Below are positions 46,636 through 53,594 of a stretch of DNA of 64,000 bases, in pieces. The stretch is taken from assembly GCF_964033635.1 (NCBI RefSeq), contig NZ_OZ035533.1, positions 1,922,001 to 1,986,000 on the forward strand, in the 5' to 3' direction. A program made the position numbers and the translations under genes. Source of the DNA: Chitinophaga sp. MM2321. GTDB taxonomy: Bacteria; Bacteroidota; Bacteroidia; Chitinophagales; Chitinophagaceae. The number at the start of each line of letters is the position of its first letter. Position 1 is the first letter of the stretch. The notes under the pieces are model-generated. The model was given only the letters and a program-made list of their open reading frames with translations. It ran no database searches and was not told the origin of the DNA.

Positions 46636-47251
46636 TAGCTTTTGTTTAGCCGTGTGGGAAAAGGCTGCTAACGGCTTTAAAATGCAGCTATTAAGGAATA
46701 TAGAGGATATAATAACAAAATCTATGAATGAAGGAAAAAATAAGGTGTTTTTTCTATGGGGGAAGGGGCTACTACGAAAAGACCATCTACCCATTTCTGT
46801 CTAAAATCAGTATGTTGCTCTTTCGCTTCTTTTCCTAAGATAGCTAAAAGGGATAAACATTTTTCATGCAGGGGTAAACCTGTGATGTTTTTAGTCATTT
46901 ATAATAATTGAGCATACATTTTAAAGGTTTTAAGCCGAAAGAAGTGATATGCCAATTTCTGCGTTGGAGAACATCTGTGTTCGTTGAATCTTGAGGCTTA
47001 TATGTATTGCTATAATTTTTAAAGAAAAGGTGTGAGCTAGTCAAAGTAGATTCGGAACCGCAGAAGAAGCGGATGATGTAGCTTTCTTCGTTAATCGGGA
47101 GTTTTATTATTTAGAAGTATTTTTCAATTTTCTATAATTTAGCCTAAATCAATTAGGGTATACATCTCAGGAATTTTCATATTTCATAAACGTATACCCT
47201 ATGTTAATTTCACGAATAAGACACCTGTAGTTGATGAATCACTTTGGATAG
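46636..47251. other. Gene-poor gap after the polymerase-like gene
   Basis: 616 bp with no secure gene. A 40-codon frame at 46682-46804 (MQLLRNIEDIITKSMNEG...) could be a small protein but has no support beyond its opening. An imperfect hairpin with T tract at 46855-46892 may end the polymerase-like transcript. A second inverted repeat at 47154-47201 probably terminates the ATPase gene from the other side. Confidence 0.4.
47154..47201 (-). terminator. Inverted repeat downstream of the OLD-like gene
   Basis: Perfect 10-bp arms TAGGGTATAC and GTATACCCTA with a 28-nt loop, 50 bp past the minus-strand stop. It resembles the 49965-50011 repeat past the integrase stop. The loop is long for a simple terminator. 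Confidence 0.45.
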
Positions 47252-48742
47252 CTATCCCTCCTTTGGAATCTTATCATAAAAGCCAGAAAGAAGGGTCTGT
47301 CTTTCCTCGGGGAAGGCTTGATTCCAGACTGCTAAGAAAGCCATTTTTACCAAGTCCTCTGGTATTAGACCAAGTTTCATTCCTACTTGCGAAAATAAGA
47401 CATGTGGATCACGATTTGTCAATCTAATATCAGCTATTATTTTGGCAACCTGATCGGCCTGATCAGGTCTTTTATGCAATGCTGCTGCCAAAATAATTTT
47501 AAACTCATCAATTTTTTCCAAGACTGAATTATAAATGTAATTCTCAGGGGATTCACCAGGTAGTCTGAAAATGGAATTGGTAGGATCATCAACCTGCCTA
47601 GAGTCTCCATCAATGATACAAATAGATGGGAATTTTTCCTTTACCGTTGGGTTTAACATGTGGTGCTTGTGCATATTGACCGCATTTCCATCACCATTTA
47701 ACGGATGAATTTCCATAGTATCTAGGGATATGCCATCTTCATACCTAAGCATTGACTCTACCCACATTTTTGCGAATTCATCTTCAACAAAGATCGCAAG
47801 TTTGAGATCAATTTCGCCTGTAATTGCCCTGAGTGAATGAATGTTTAATTTACCTTGGTATAATTTTCCATCAATCGTTGCCCAAATAGCCTTATTGGGT
47901 AGTGGTTTTAACGCATAGTCAGAATGAGTAGTAAATATTGATTGGATTTTTTTTCGATAGGCAACGTCGATCAAGTATTCAACCATTTTGATAGTTGCAA
48001 TTGGATGTAACCCATTTTCTATTTCTTCAATTAGCACAAGCGAATTATCTGGCAATGCTTCAATTTGTGAAACCATTCTAATTATACTTGATTCTCCCGC
48101 GCCAAAATGAAATTCGGAATACTGCTGACCGCTTTGGTTCTTACCGGAAAGAAAGTCGATATCTCCAGATTCATTGAATCTAATGTACCTGAATGAAGAA
48201 ACATCTTTCCCTAAAATTTGACTTATGGCTACGCCTAACGTTTGAGTCATGGGATAGATATTAGTCGTTTGAAACATTACTTTGCTATTAGCAAAGCGAT
48301 TGAATTCATTTTTCTCAATGGGAGGGACAGTACGGGACACTCCAAAATCTAAAACCTTTCTATCCAGTGGATTTCTATTCCATCGTAATCTTTTGAAGTT
48401 TGCAGTTCTTTTGATAATATCGTTAGCAACTTTTGACCTATCAATGAGTTCATATTGAATTTCCCAATTGCTCATATCAAGATCTAGGTTACCGCCTCTG
48501 GCAAAATATTTTTTTGGTTGAATGTCTTTATAAATGATAGCGGCTGATCCTATTATTGTTGTTTTTCCGCTTCCGTTAGTGCCAATGATAGCCGTGACCG
48601 GAAAATCAAATGTTATATTCTGATTATTTAGACCTCGTACACGCGTCAAAAGTATTTTGCTTAGATAGTTACCATAATTTCTATTGGCGGCCTTTTCCAA
48701 AAGAGCTTGTATAACGCTGTCGCGAATTTCACTTTGGTACAT
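47252..48742 (-). CDS. OLD-like ATPase with C-terminal TOPRIM-type nuclease motifs
   Basis: 496 residues. An ABC/SMC-type ATPase: Walker A GTNGSGKT at 54-61, signature-like FGAGESS at 213-219, Walker B LVLIEEIENGLHP with Glu239-Glu240, and H-loop His273 (FTTHSD). The C-terminal part has TOPRIM-like acidic sites: Glu320 (AIFVEDE) and Asp378-Gly-Asp380 (IIDGDS). This is the plan of OLD-family proteins and of defence ATPase-nucleases such as those in Gabija and PARIS, though I cannot assign it to one system. Its place in the cargo slot beside an integrase relic suggests phage defence. Confidence 0.8.
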   Translation of the reverse strand: MYQSEIRDSVIQALLEKAANRNYGNYLSKILLTRVRGLNNQNITFDFPVTAIIGTNGSGKTTIIGSAAIIYKDIQPKKYFARGGNLDLDMSNWEIQYELIDRSKVANDIIKRTANFKRLRWNRNPLDRKVLDFGVSRTVPPIEKNEFNRFANSKVMFQTTNIYPMTQTLGVAISQILGKDVSSFRYIRFNESGDIDFLSGKNQSGQQYSEFHFGAGESSIIRMVSQIEALPDNSLVLIEEIENGLHPIATIKMVEYLIDVAYRKKIQSIFTTHSDYALKPLPNKAIWATIDGKLYQGKLNIHSLRAITGEIDLKLAIFVEDEFAKMWVESMLRYEDGISLDTMEIHPLNGDGNAVNMHKHHMLNPTVKEKFPSICIIDGDSRQVDDPTNSIFRLPGESPENYIYNSVLEKIDEFKIILAAALHKRPDQADQVAKIIADIRLTNRDPHVLFSQVGMKLGLIPEDLVKMAFLAVWNQAFPEERQTLLSGFYDKIPKEG

Positions 48743-48913
48743 TGATTTTCTTTTTTAGGATTCTGACAAAACTATGAATTTTGCCACTTGAAACCAGTAA
48801 TATTTTCTTTTTTTAAAGCAGCATGAAATAATAACCTTGATTTAGCTAGTTATTGAAACATTTAAGTAAGCTAGTAGAGGGTTTCCTCTAGCTTGTCGAG
48901 ATGGTCTAATAGA
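48743..48913. other. Promoter region of the OLD-like gene
   Basis: AT-rich upstream sequence with no gene. It contains a short inverted pair AGAGGGTTTCCTCT at about 48886-48899. Confidence 0.35.
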
Positions 48914-49070
48914 TTAATATTGCGACCTATAGTTGATGCTTGGCAGTGTAGTAGAGGGTTTAGTTATATCCACGTAACTAGGTATAACTGTTTCCGAAGT
49001 AGCATGCCCCATCGCATAAGCATTGCTGGTAGCAGCCACTGTTCAATAGACCGAGTACCATAGATGCATA
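48914..49070 (-). pseudogene. C-terminal relic of a second tyrosine integrase
   Basis: On the minus strand IYGTRSIEQ, then after a frameshift VAATSNAYAMGHATSETVIP, then SYVDITKPSTTLPSI and the stop TAA at 48914-48916. This aligns with the end of the intact integrase (FGTRSIQQ, TAYALGHSTIETAVRTYVHV, EKPTTALPSI). The box II Arg-adjacent region, the late His and the catalytic Tyr are all recognisable. The rest of the gene is gone. Confidence 0.8.
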
Positions 49071-49130
49071 TAACGCCTAATTTATCTATATTGTAGATAT
49101 TTATAAGTTGTACGCTATAAATTTCGCAAC

Positions 49131-49835
49131 ATGACACAAACTGATATAAAACAAGAATTAAGCCTATACTTTTTGAAGCTTCAATCCTTTAATGACATTA
49201 CTAGCCATGAATACTTGCAAAATCTGGTAATTTATTTAGCCGCTAAACAAATAATTGAAAAAAGGAAAGCCAAACTCTTAAAAGACAAGACTTTTGAGGA
49301 CATGCTGAATTCTGCATTAAAAGATTTAGATTATGAAAATGTTGTTGAGGAGTATTTGAACGCAGCTAGAAACTTAATGCCAGCTTTTTATAATCAATTT
49401 TCCTCTTCGGAAATTCAAAATGAAGTTCTTGAATTATCAACCTCAGATGATGGACTAGAAAAGTGTTATGCTTTTTTAAAATTGAAAGAGTACGGCAACT
49501 CCAGAAAGGCAATAGTTACGTTTAAAAGCAATAAACAGATTAATTACACTTACGACTCTGAGCGAAACGAAAAGTCTCAAAGCTACATGACAACGCAAAT
49601 TATCTCTTTGTTTCAAGAAGGGAATATTTATGAATTTGAAATGTTAGACCCCTCTACTAATTCAAAGAAGCGAATTGGCGATTTGAAATATGAATTAGAA
49701 GCACACGGTTTTATTTGTTACTCAAATGCAGATGTTAGAGTTCAACTAAACAGAGATGACCCATTTTTTAATCCTGCAGTTGTATCAGCTGACATAATTG
49801 ACATTCAAAAGAAATGGTTGGTATCATTTGAATAA
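49131..49835 (+). CDS. Hypothetical protein in cargo slot
   Basis: 234 residues, no family recognised. The first 100 residues are helical and charged (AAKQIIEKRKAKLLKDKTFEDML), the rest mixed alpha/beta (YGNSRKAIVTFKSNKQINYTYD; GDLKYELEAHGFICYSNADVRV). It is divergent from the OLD-like ATPase across the integrase relic and ends at a good terminator. It may be a second defence gene or unrelated cargo. Confidence 0.7.
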   Translation: MTQTDIKQELSLYFLKLQSFNDITSHEYLQNLVIYLAAKQIIEKRKAKLLKDKTFEDMLNSALKDLDYENVVEEYLNAARNLMPAFYNQFSSSEIQNEVLELSTSDDGLEKCYAFLKLKEYGNSRKAIVTFKSNKQINYTYDSERNEKSQSYMTTQIISLFQEGNIYEFEMLDPSTNSKKRIGDLKYELEAHGFICYSNADVRVQLNRDDPFFNPAVVSADIIDIQKKWLVSFE

Positions 49836-49856
49836 CAATTGCACAAGAAATGCAGC

Positions 49857-49892
49857 AAAAGGCTACTTCCTCTTGTCAGTAGCGGCTTTTTA
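49857..49892 (+). terminator. Intrinsic terminator after the cargo gene
   Basis: Arms AAAAGGCTACT and AGTAGCGGCTTTT with one mismatch/bulge around a 10-nt loop, followed by TTAG. It lies 22 bp past the stop at 49835. Confidence 0.65.
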
Positions 49893-49910
49893 GCATAATT
49901 TTTCTAATAT

Positions 49911-49942
49911 ATTTTTCGCAATTTTTATTTTTCGCAATTTTT
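49911..49942. repeat. Two tandem copies of a 16-bp unit
   Basis: ATTTTTCGCAATTTTT occurs twice with no gap (49911-49926 and 49927-49942). Two copies are too few to call an iteron array. No function is evident. Confidence 0.6.
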
Positions 49943-49964
49943 CAGAAAATAGATATACTAGAAT

Positions 49965-50011
49965 GAGGGCGTATATTTTACTGGTTTATACCTATAAATT
50001 TATACGCCCTC
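49965..50011 (-). terminator. Inverted repeat past the integrase stop
   Basis: Perfect 11-bp arms GAGGGCGTATA and TATACGCCCTC with a 25-nt AT-rich loop, 31 bp after the integrase stop. Similar in sequence and position to 47154-47201. Confidence 0.5.
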
Positions 50012-50041
50012 TTCAATATCACCTGTATAAATACATACGTT

Positions 50042-51247
50042 TTATCCTACCTTCCTACTAATACTCGGCAATGCCGTAGTCGGCTTCTCCACATGCACAT
50101 ACGTCCTTACTGCTGTTTCAATGGTAGAATGGCCCAATGCATAAGCGGTATCAGTAACAGATATTCCCTGCTGAATAGACCGTGTTCCGAAACTGTGTCT
50201 TGCTGCATACAAGTCTTTATCTCCAAAACCTAACGCTTTCATTACTGGTTTGTATATGCGGCGTTGTAGCATATGATCATCGATACACATTCCTCTAGGG
50301 GAGGGGAATACGAAATCGTCCTCTTTCCTGCCTTTTATCTGTTTGATTAATAGCAGCCTTAATTCCTCGTTTAGTGGTAGATACCTGACATTATCAGTCT
50401 TTGTTTCCTTCCTGATTCGGGCGACATGGCTGGTTCCTTTTACACTCCGGGCAAATGTTTCTGAAATTTCAACGGTGTTAGCAGTAAGGTTTATATGTTT
50501 TACACGTAATCCAACTGCTTCTGCGTTCCTTACCCCAGTGTAAAAAATGAAGAGGAAGAAGGGGTAATAATGAGCGTGCTTAAACCGTGAGTTGGAGGGA
50601 CAATAGGTGTTTTCCTGTATAGCATTCAGGAATGAGAGTATTTCATCTTCTGAAAGCGGCTTCCTCCTGTCAAGCACCTTTTTCTTTACCTTCCTTCTGC
50701 TGACATCAGCCAAAGGGTTATAGGTTATTTCTGATTTATTCTGTAGCCAGGTTAAAAAGCTCTTTAAGAATCCCAGCCTTCGATTGAAGGTAGTAGGAGC
50801 AACTTGATCCCTGTTAAGGCATATTACAATTTCGTCAACCGGTAGGTTCCCCTGTTTCTCCAACAGCCTCCGTGTATACAGGTAGTCGAAGGAGTTGTCA
50901 ATGTCAATGTTACGTATATGCTTTGTCCAGAAATTAAATCTTGGAACAAGCTGTTTAAGCAGTTCATGTTTGCTGGTAGCTTCTTTTGGTTGTTCAACCT
51001 GCTTTTTAGGCTTTAATAACCGGATCTCTTCTTTGTATTTTTCCAATGATGGATCAAAACAACCTTTCAGTATATCCAGTTTAATTTCTGTGACTTTAAC
51101 GGTTGCATGATGAAGGTTGCTATCTGTGTACGAATATGGGAGATTTAGTGAATAGCGTTCTGTATTAACCCGCCATCGTAATCTGATACGCCCTTTATGA
51201 TTGGTGATGCTAATCTCTCCAGGGAGATTCTTGGATTTGTGACCCAT
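50042..51247 (-). CDS. int: Tyrosine recombinase/integrase
   Basis: 401 residues from the ATG at 51247; the frame is open to a TTG at 51259 that would add MGHK. An N-terminal arm-binding domain (HKGRIRLRWRVNTERYSLNLP), a SAM-like core-binding domain (FDYLYTRRLLEK...TTFNRRLGFLKSFLTWL) and the catalytic domain are present. Catalytic residues are Arg240 (TGVRNAEA), Arg350 (ARHSFGTR, with Tyr in the usual HxxR His place), His373 (LGHST) and Tyr383 (RTYVHV). The gene points away from tRNA-Pro, 130 bp from it. It catalyses integration and excision at the tRNA 3' half. Confidence 0.95.
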   Translation of the reverse strand: MGHKSKNLPGEISITNHKGRIRLRWRVNTERYSLNLPYSYTDSNLHHATVKVTEIKLDILKGCFDPSLEKYKEEIRLLKPKKQVEQPKEATSKHELLKQLVPRFNFWTKHIRNIDIDNSFDYLYTRRLLEKQGNLPVDEIVICLNRDQVAPTTFNRRLGFLKSFLTWLQNKSEITYNPLADVSRRKVKKKVLDRRKPLSEDEILSFLNAIQENTYCPSNSRFKHAHYYPFFLFIFYTGVRNAEAVGLRVKHINLTANTVEISETFARSVKGTSHVARIRKETKTDNVRYLPLNEELRLLLIKQIKGRKEDDFVFPSPRGMCIDDHMLQRRIYKPVMKALGFGDKDLYAARHSFGTRSIQQGISVTDTAYALGHSTIETAVRTYVHVEKPTTALPSISRKVG

Positions 51248-51258
51248 TTTGTGACCCA
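51240..51258. promoter_or_regulatory. Paired TGACCCA motif at right end, overlapping the integrase start
   Basis: Two heptamers at 51240 and 51252, same spacing and direction as at 37942-37960. They flank and touch the integrase ATG (51245-51247), so integrase binding here could also repress its own gene. Confidence 0.5.
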
Positions 51259-51334
51259 AACCGGGTATTTATAGGTCATATTATGTGCTGGTTTATCCAT
51301 AGGGGAAAGCTAAATATCGGAGTTTTGAACAATG

Positions 51335-51370
51335 AAAAAAGCCCTACAGTCTTAACTGTAAGGCTTTTTT
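51335..51370 (-). terminator. Terminator now serving tRNA-Pro
   Basis: Arms AAAAAAGCC-TACAGT and ACTGTA-GGCTTTTTT, with one mismatch. It is 8 bp downstream of the tRNA 3' end and lies within the element, replacing the native terminator displaced to 37721-37754. Confidence 0.8.
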
Positions 51371-51376
51371 CTTAGT

Positions 51377-51419
51377 GTCGGGACGACTAGATTCGAACTA
51401 GCGACCCCTTGCACCCCAT
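51377..51419. repeat. attR: 43-bp attachment repeat within tRNA-Pro
   Basis: Identical to 37799-37841. It begins 1 base beyond the tRNA discriminator base and ends in the anticodon loop, so insertion rebuilt a complete tRNA at this end. Confidence 0.95.
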
Positions 51420-51451
51420 GCAAGTGCGCTACCGGGCTGCGCTACGTCCCG
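51378..51451 (-). tRNA. tRNA-Pro(GGG)
   Basis: 74 nt without CCA. Acceptor CGGGACG pairs with CGTCCCG, D stem GCGC/GCGC, anticodon stem CTTGC/GCAAG around ATGGGGT (anticodon GGG), T stem GCTAG/CTAGT with TTCGAAT loop, discriminator A. All arms close. It remains functional after element insertion because the element restores its 3' half. Confidence 0.96.
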
Positions 51452-51544
51452 AACTTTCCGGTTGTCTCTTTTCAGTGACGGGATGCAAAAGTAGCCAATT
51501 ATTTCATTTTTTAAAATTTTGTACCCTCTTTTTTGAATTTTTTT

Positions 51545-51712
51545 TTAATCCCGCTTAGACCCGCGCGTTATCAGGAATACAATCACCGCTATCACTACTG
51601 CTACTGCAAAGATACCCGTCCATACGCCTGCCTTGAAAATACCACCGATCACCTGACAACTACTCATAAAAACGATCATTGCTGTCAGCATAAAATAGCT
51701 AAGGTGTTTCAT
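51545..51712 (-). CDS. Small lipoprotein with one membrane helix
   Basis: 55 residues from the ATG at 51712. A lipobox-like MSSCQ follows a short hydrophobic start (SYFMLTAMIVFMSSC), then VIGGIFKAGVWTGI and a single helix (FAVAVVIAVIVFLI) ending in RGSKRD. Small proteins with this VIGGIFKAG-W-G pattern are, as far as I recall, common in Chitinophagaceae, function unknown. The transfer RNA gene is next to it on the same strand. Confidence 0.75.
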   Translation of the reverse strand: MKHLSYFMLTAMIVFMSSCQVIGGIFKAGVWTGIFAVAVVIAVIVFLITRGSKRD

Positions 51713-51826
51713 AATGTTTGTTTAATGGGGTGAATAGATACAAAATCCAGCTGCATATCCCGTACCAAAAAAATATTTGCAGGTGTCAGAATAATTGCCC
51801 AGCTTTATCTTTACAACCAAAATAGC

Positions 51827-52438
51827 ATGGATAAAGGGAAAGCCTTACTTACAGGCTTACAGGTTGTGGCTTCCCATTCCTCACTTTGGGGACGCTTTCT
51901 GGAGGGAGACCGCCACGCCTTCGCTGAAATTTATGAAACACATATAGATCACCTCTTTCATTACGGCATGCACTTCTGCCAGGATAAGGAAAGGGTGAAT
52001 GACGCCTTGCAGGACCTGTTCCAGGACCTGTGGCTCTCCCGTGAACACCTCACTACTACTATTCAGAATGTCCGCTATTACCTCATCAGCAGCTTGCGCC
52101 GCCGCCTGCTCCGTTCCCTGCAAAAAGACCGCCGCTGGCAACACCGCGACTCCTGGGAATCTTTTGAGTTCGAATACACGCTCCCAAGAGAAAATAACCT
52201 GATCCTGGAAGAAACTGCAGCAGAACAGCAACGTTTGTTGCAGGAAGCCCTGGGCCATCTTTCCCGCAGGCAACGGGAAGCTATTTACCTCCGCTTTTAT
52301 CAAAACCTCAGCTACCAGGAAGTAGCCGGCATTATGGCCATGCAGGTAGATTCCGTATATAATACCATCTCCAAAGCTATCAGCATCCTGAAAAAAACAA
52401 TTCCCCTCCCTTTATTGCTCACACTTTTGAGCAGATAA
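51827..52438 (+). CDS. ECF RNA polymerase sigma factor
   Basis: 203 residues. Region 2 (EGDRHAFAEIYETHIDHLFHYGMHF; DALQDLFQDLWLSREHL) and region 4 (LGHLSRRQREAIYLRFYQNLSYQEVAGIMAMQVDSVYNTISKAI) are complete. First gene of the second sigma/FecR/SusCD set; it should activate the SusC-SusD-GH2-MFS genes when released by FecR. TATCTTTA at 51806-51813 resembles a -7 box but is very close to the ATG. Confidence 0.93.
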   Translation: MDKGKALLTGLQVVASHSSLWGRFLEGDRHAFAEIYETHIDHLFHYGMHFCQDKERVNDALQDLFQDLWLSREHLTTTIQNVRYYLISSLRRRLLRSLQKDRRWQHRDSWESFEFEYTLPRENNLILEETAAEQQRLLQEALGHLSRRQREAIYLRFYQNLSYQEVAGIMAMQVDSVYNTISKAISILKKTIPLPLLLTLLSR

Positions 52439-52503
52439 AAAAAACTTTCCCAAAAGCGATGAGATTTAACCCGCTACCTGCTCTTTAAGAAAAAGCGCAT
52501 CTT

Positions 52504-53535
52504 TTGGCATTCAAAGACTATTCATCATATTCTGCCCGTGAATTCGCACTGGATGAAGATTTTCAGCAATGGATATTGGAGCCGGAGGTACATCATGTGT
52601 TCTGGGAAAGATGGCTGCTTCAATATCCTGATAAAGCACCCGTCATCCGGGAAGCGAGGCAACTGGTGCAAAGCATCGGCTTTAAGTCGTACCAGCTGTC
52701 CTCCGGTGAAAAGGAGCACCTGTGGGAGGCTGTATGGAGTGGACTGGAGGAGCAGCAGGGCGCTGAAGAGATTCCGCGTAGCACCTGGTGGAAACATGCC
52801 TGGAAATATGCAGCCGTATTGGTGATAGGTACTTTACTGGCAGGCGGATGGTGGATGATGCAGGACGGTAATAAACCGGTGATCGTAAGTGCGCATACAA
52901 AGCTGGGGGAAACAAAAACCTTCCTGCTGCCCGATAGCTCGGAAGTGACACTCAATGCAGATTCAAAACTCCTGTATGCTGCACAGGATCAGCAGCTGCG
53001 CGAAGTATGGCTGGATGGTGAGGCTTTCTTTCATGTCAAACATAAATCATCTCAACAAAAATTTATCGTACACACTTACGACAACCTGAGTGTGGAAGTA
53101 TTAGGTACACAGTTTAATGTGAATAGCAGCGGTAAAGAGATCGTAGTGGTATTACAACAGGGTAGTATCCTGCTCAATATCGGCGAAATGCGTAACGATA
53201 AAGCTGCTAAAATGTACCTGAAACCCGGCGAACTATTACGTTACAACAAACTGGATGGTGACTATACCAAAAGCAGTGTGAATGCTTCCCGTTATACTTC
53301 CTGGCGTACCGGCAGACTGGTAATGGAAGATTATTCACTGGCAGATGCAGCTGCTTTCATGCAGCAGGTCTTTGGTAAAACATTGGTCGTGCGCGACACA
53401 CAACTACTTAACTACAAGGTTTCCGGCTCCATGCCCCTTATTTATGATGCTGATACCATGTTGGTACAGCTGCGGAGAGTTTTCCGTATGCAATTCAACC
53501 AAAGAGGCGACGAAGTCTGGATTCAAAAGAAATAA
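52504..53535 (+). CDS. FecR-family anti-sigma factor
   Basis: 343 residues from a TTG at 52504; a stop at 52486 and no nearby ATG leave this as the only good start. N-terminal cytoplasmic part (FQQWILEPEVHHVFWERWLLQYP), one membrane helix (about 98-117, AWKYAAVLVIGTLLAGGWWM), FecR domain (LPDSSEVTLNADSKLLYA; VEVLGTQFNVN) and the C-terminal receptor-interacting domain (LVMEDYSLADAAAFMQQVFGKTLVV). It follows the sigma factor gene by 65 bp. Confidence 0.93.
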   Translation: MAFKDYSSYSAREFALDEDFQQWILEPEVHHVFWERWLLQYPDKAPVIREARQLVQSIGFKSYQLSSGEKEHLWEAVWSGLEEQQGAEEIPRSTWWKHAWKYAAVLVIGTLLAGGWWMMQDGNKPVIVSAHTKLGETKTFLLPDSSEVTLNADSKLLYAAQDQQLREVWLDGEAFFHVKHKSSQQKFIVHTYDNLSVEVLGTQFNVNSSGKEIVVVLQQGSILLNIGEMRNDKAAKMYLKPGELLRYNKLDGDYTKSSVNASRYTSWRTGRLVMEDYSLADAAAFMQQVFGKTLVVRDTQLLNYKVSGSMPLIYDADTMLVQLRRVFRMQFNQRGDEVWIQKK

Positions 53536-53594
53536 AAGGCAGGCCACCTTTTACCATAGAAAGTTTCATTATTAATCGTTAAAACCTGTTCAAA

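Larger units (their letters stand above)
37842..51376. mobile_element. Integrative element inserted in tRNA-Pro(GGG)
   Basis: About 13.5 kb between two perfect 43-bp direct repeats, one being part of an intact tRNA. It has a tyrosine integrase beside the tRNA, a leftward block of replication-type genes (38.0-43.3 kb), an XRE regulator, a VirE-type helicase, a polymerase-like protein, and a cargo slot between 46.6 and 49.9 kb. It is AT-richer than the flanking chromosome. Neither relaxase, conjugation, capsid nor packaging genes are recognised, so it is either a satellite using another element's transfer or a self-replicating element of unknown mobility. Confidence 0.9.

Noticed and set aside
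46682..46804. 40-codon plus-strand frame after the polymerase-like gene
   Set aside because: Reads like protein but is too short and without homologues that I know; left as a possibility within the gap entry.
51776..51813. TTTG ... TATCTTTA as a promoter for the second sigma factor
   Set aside because: Spacing of 26 bp is too long, the last base deviates, and the -7 box is only 13 bp before the ATG.
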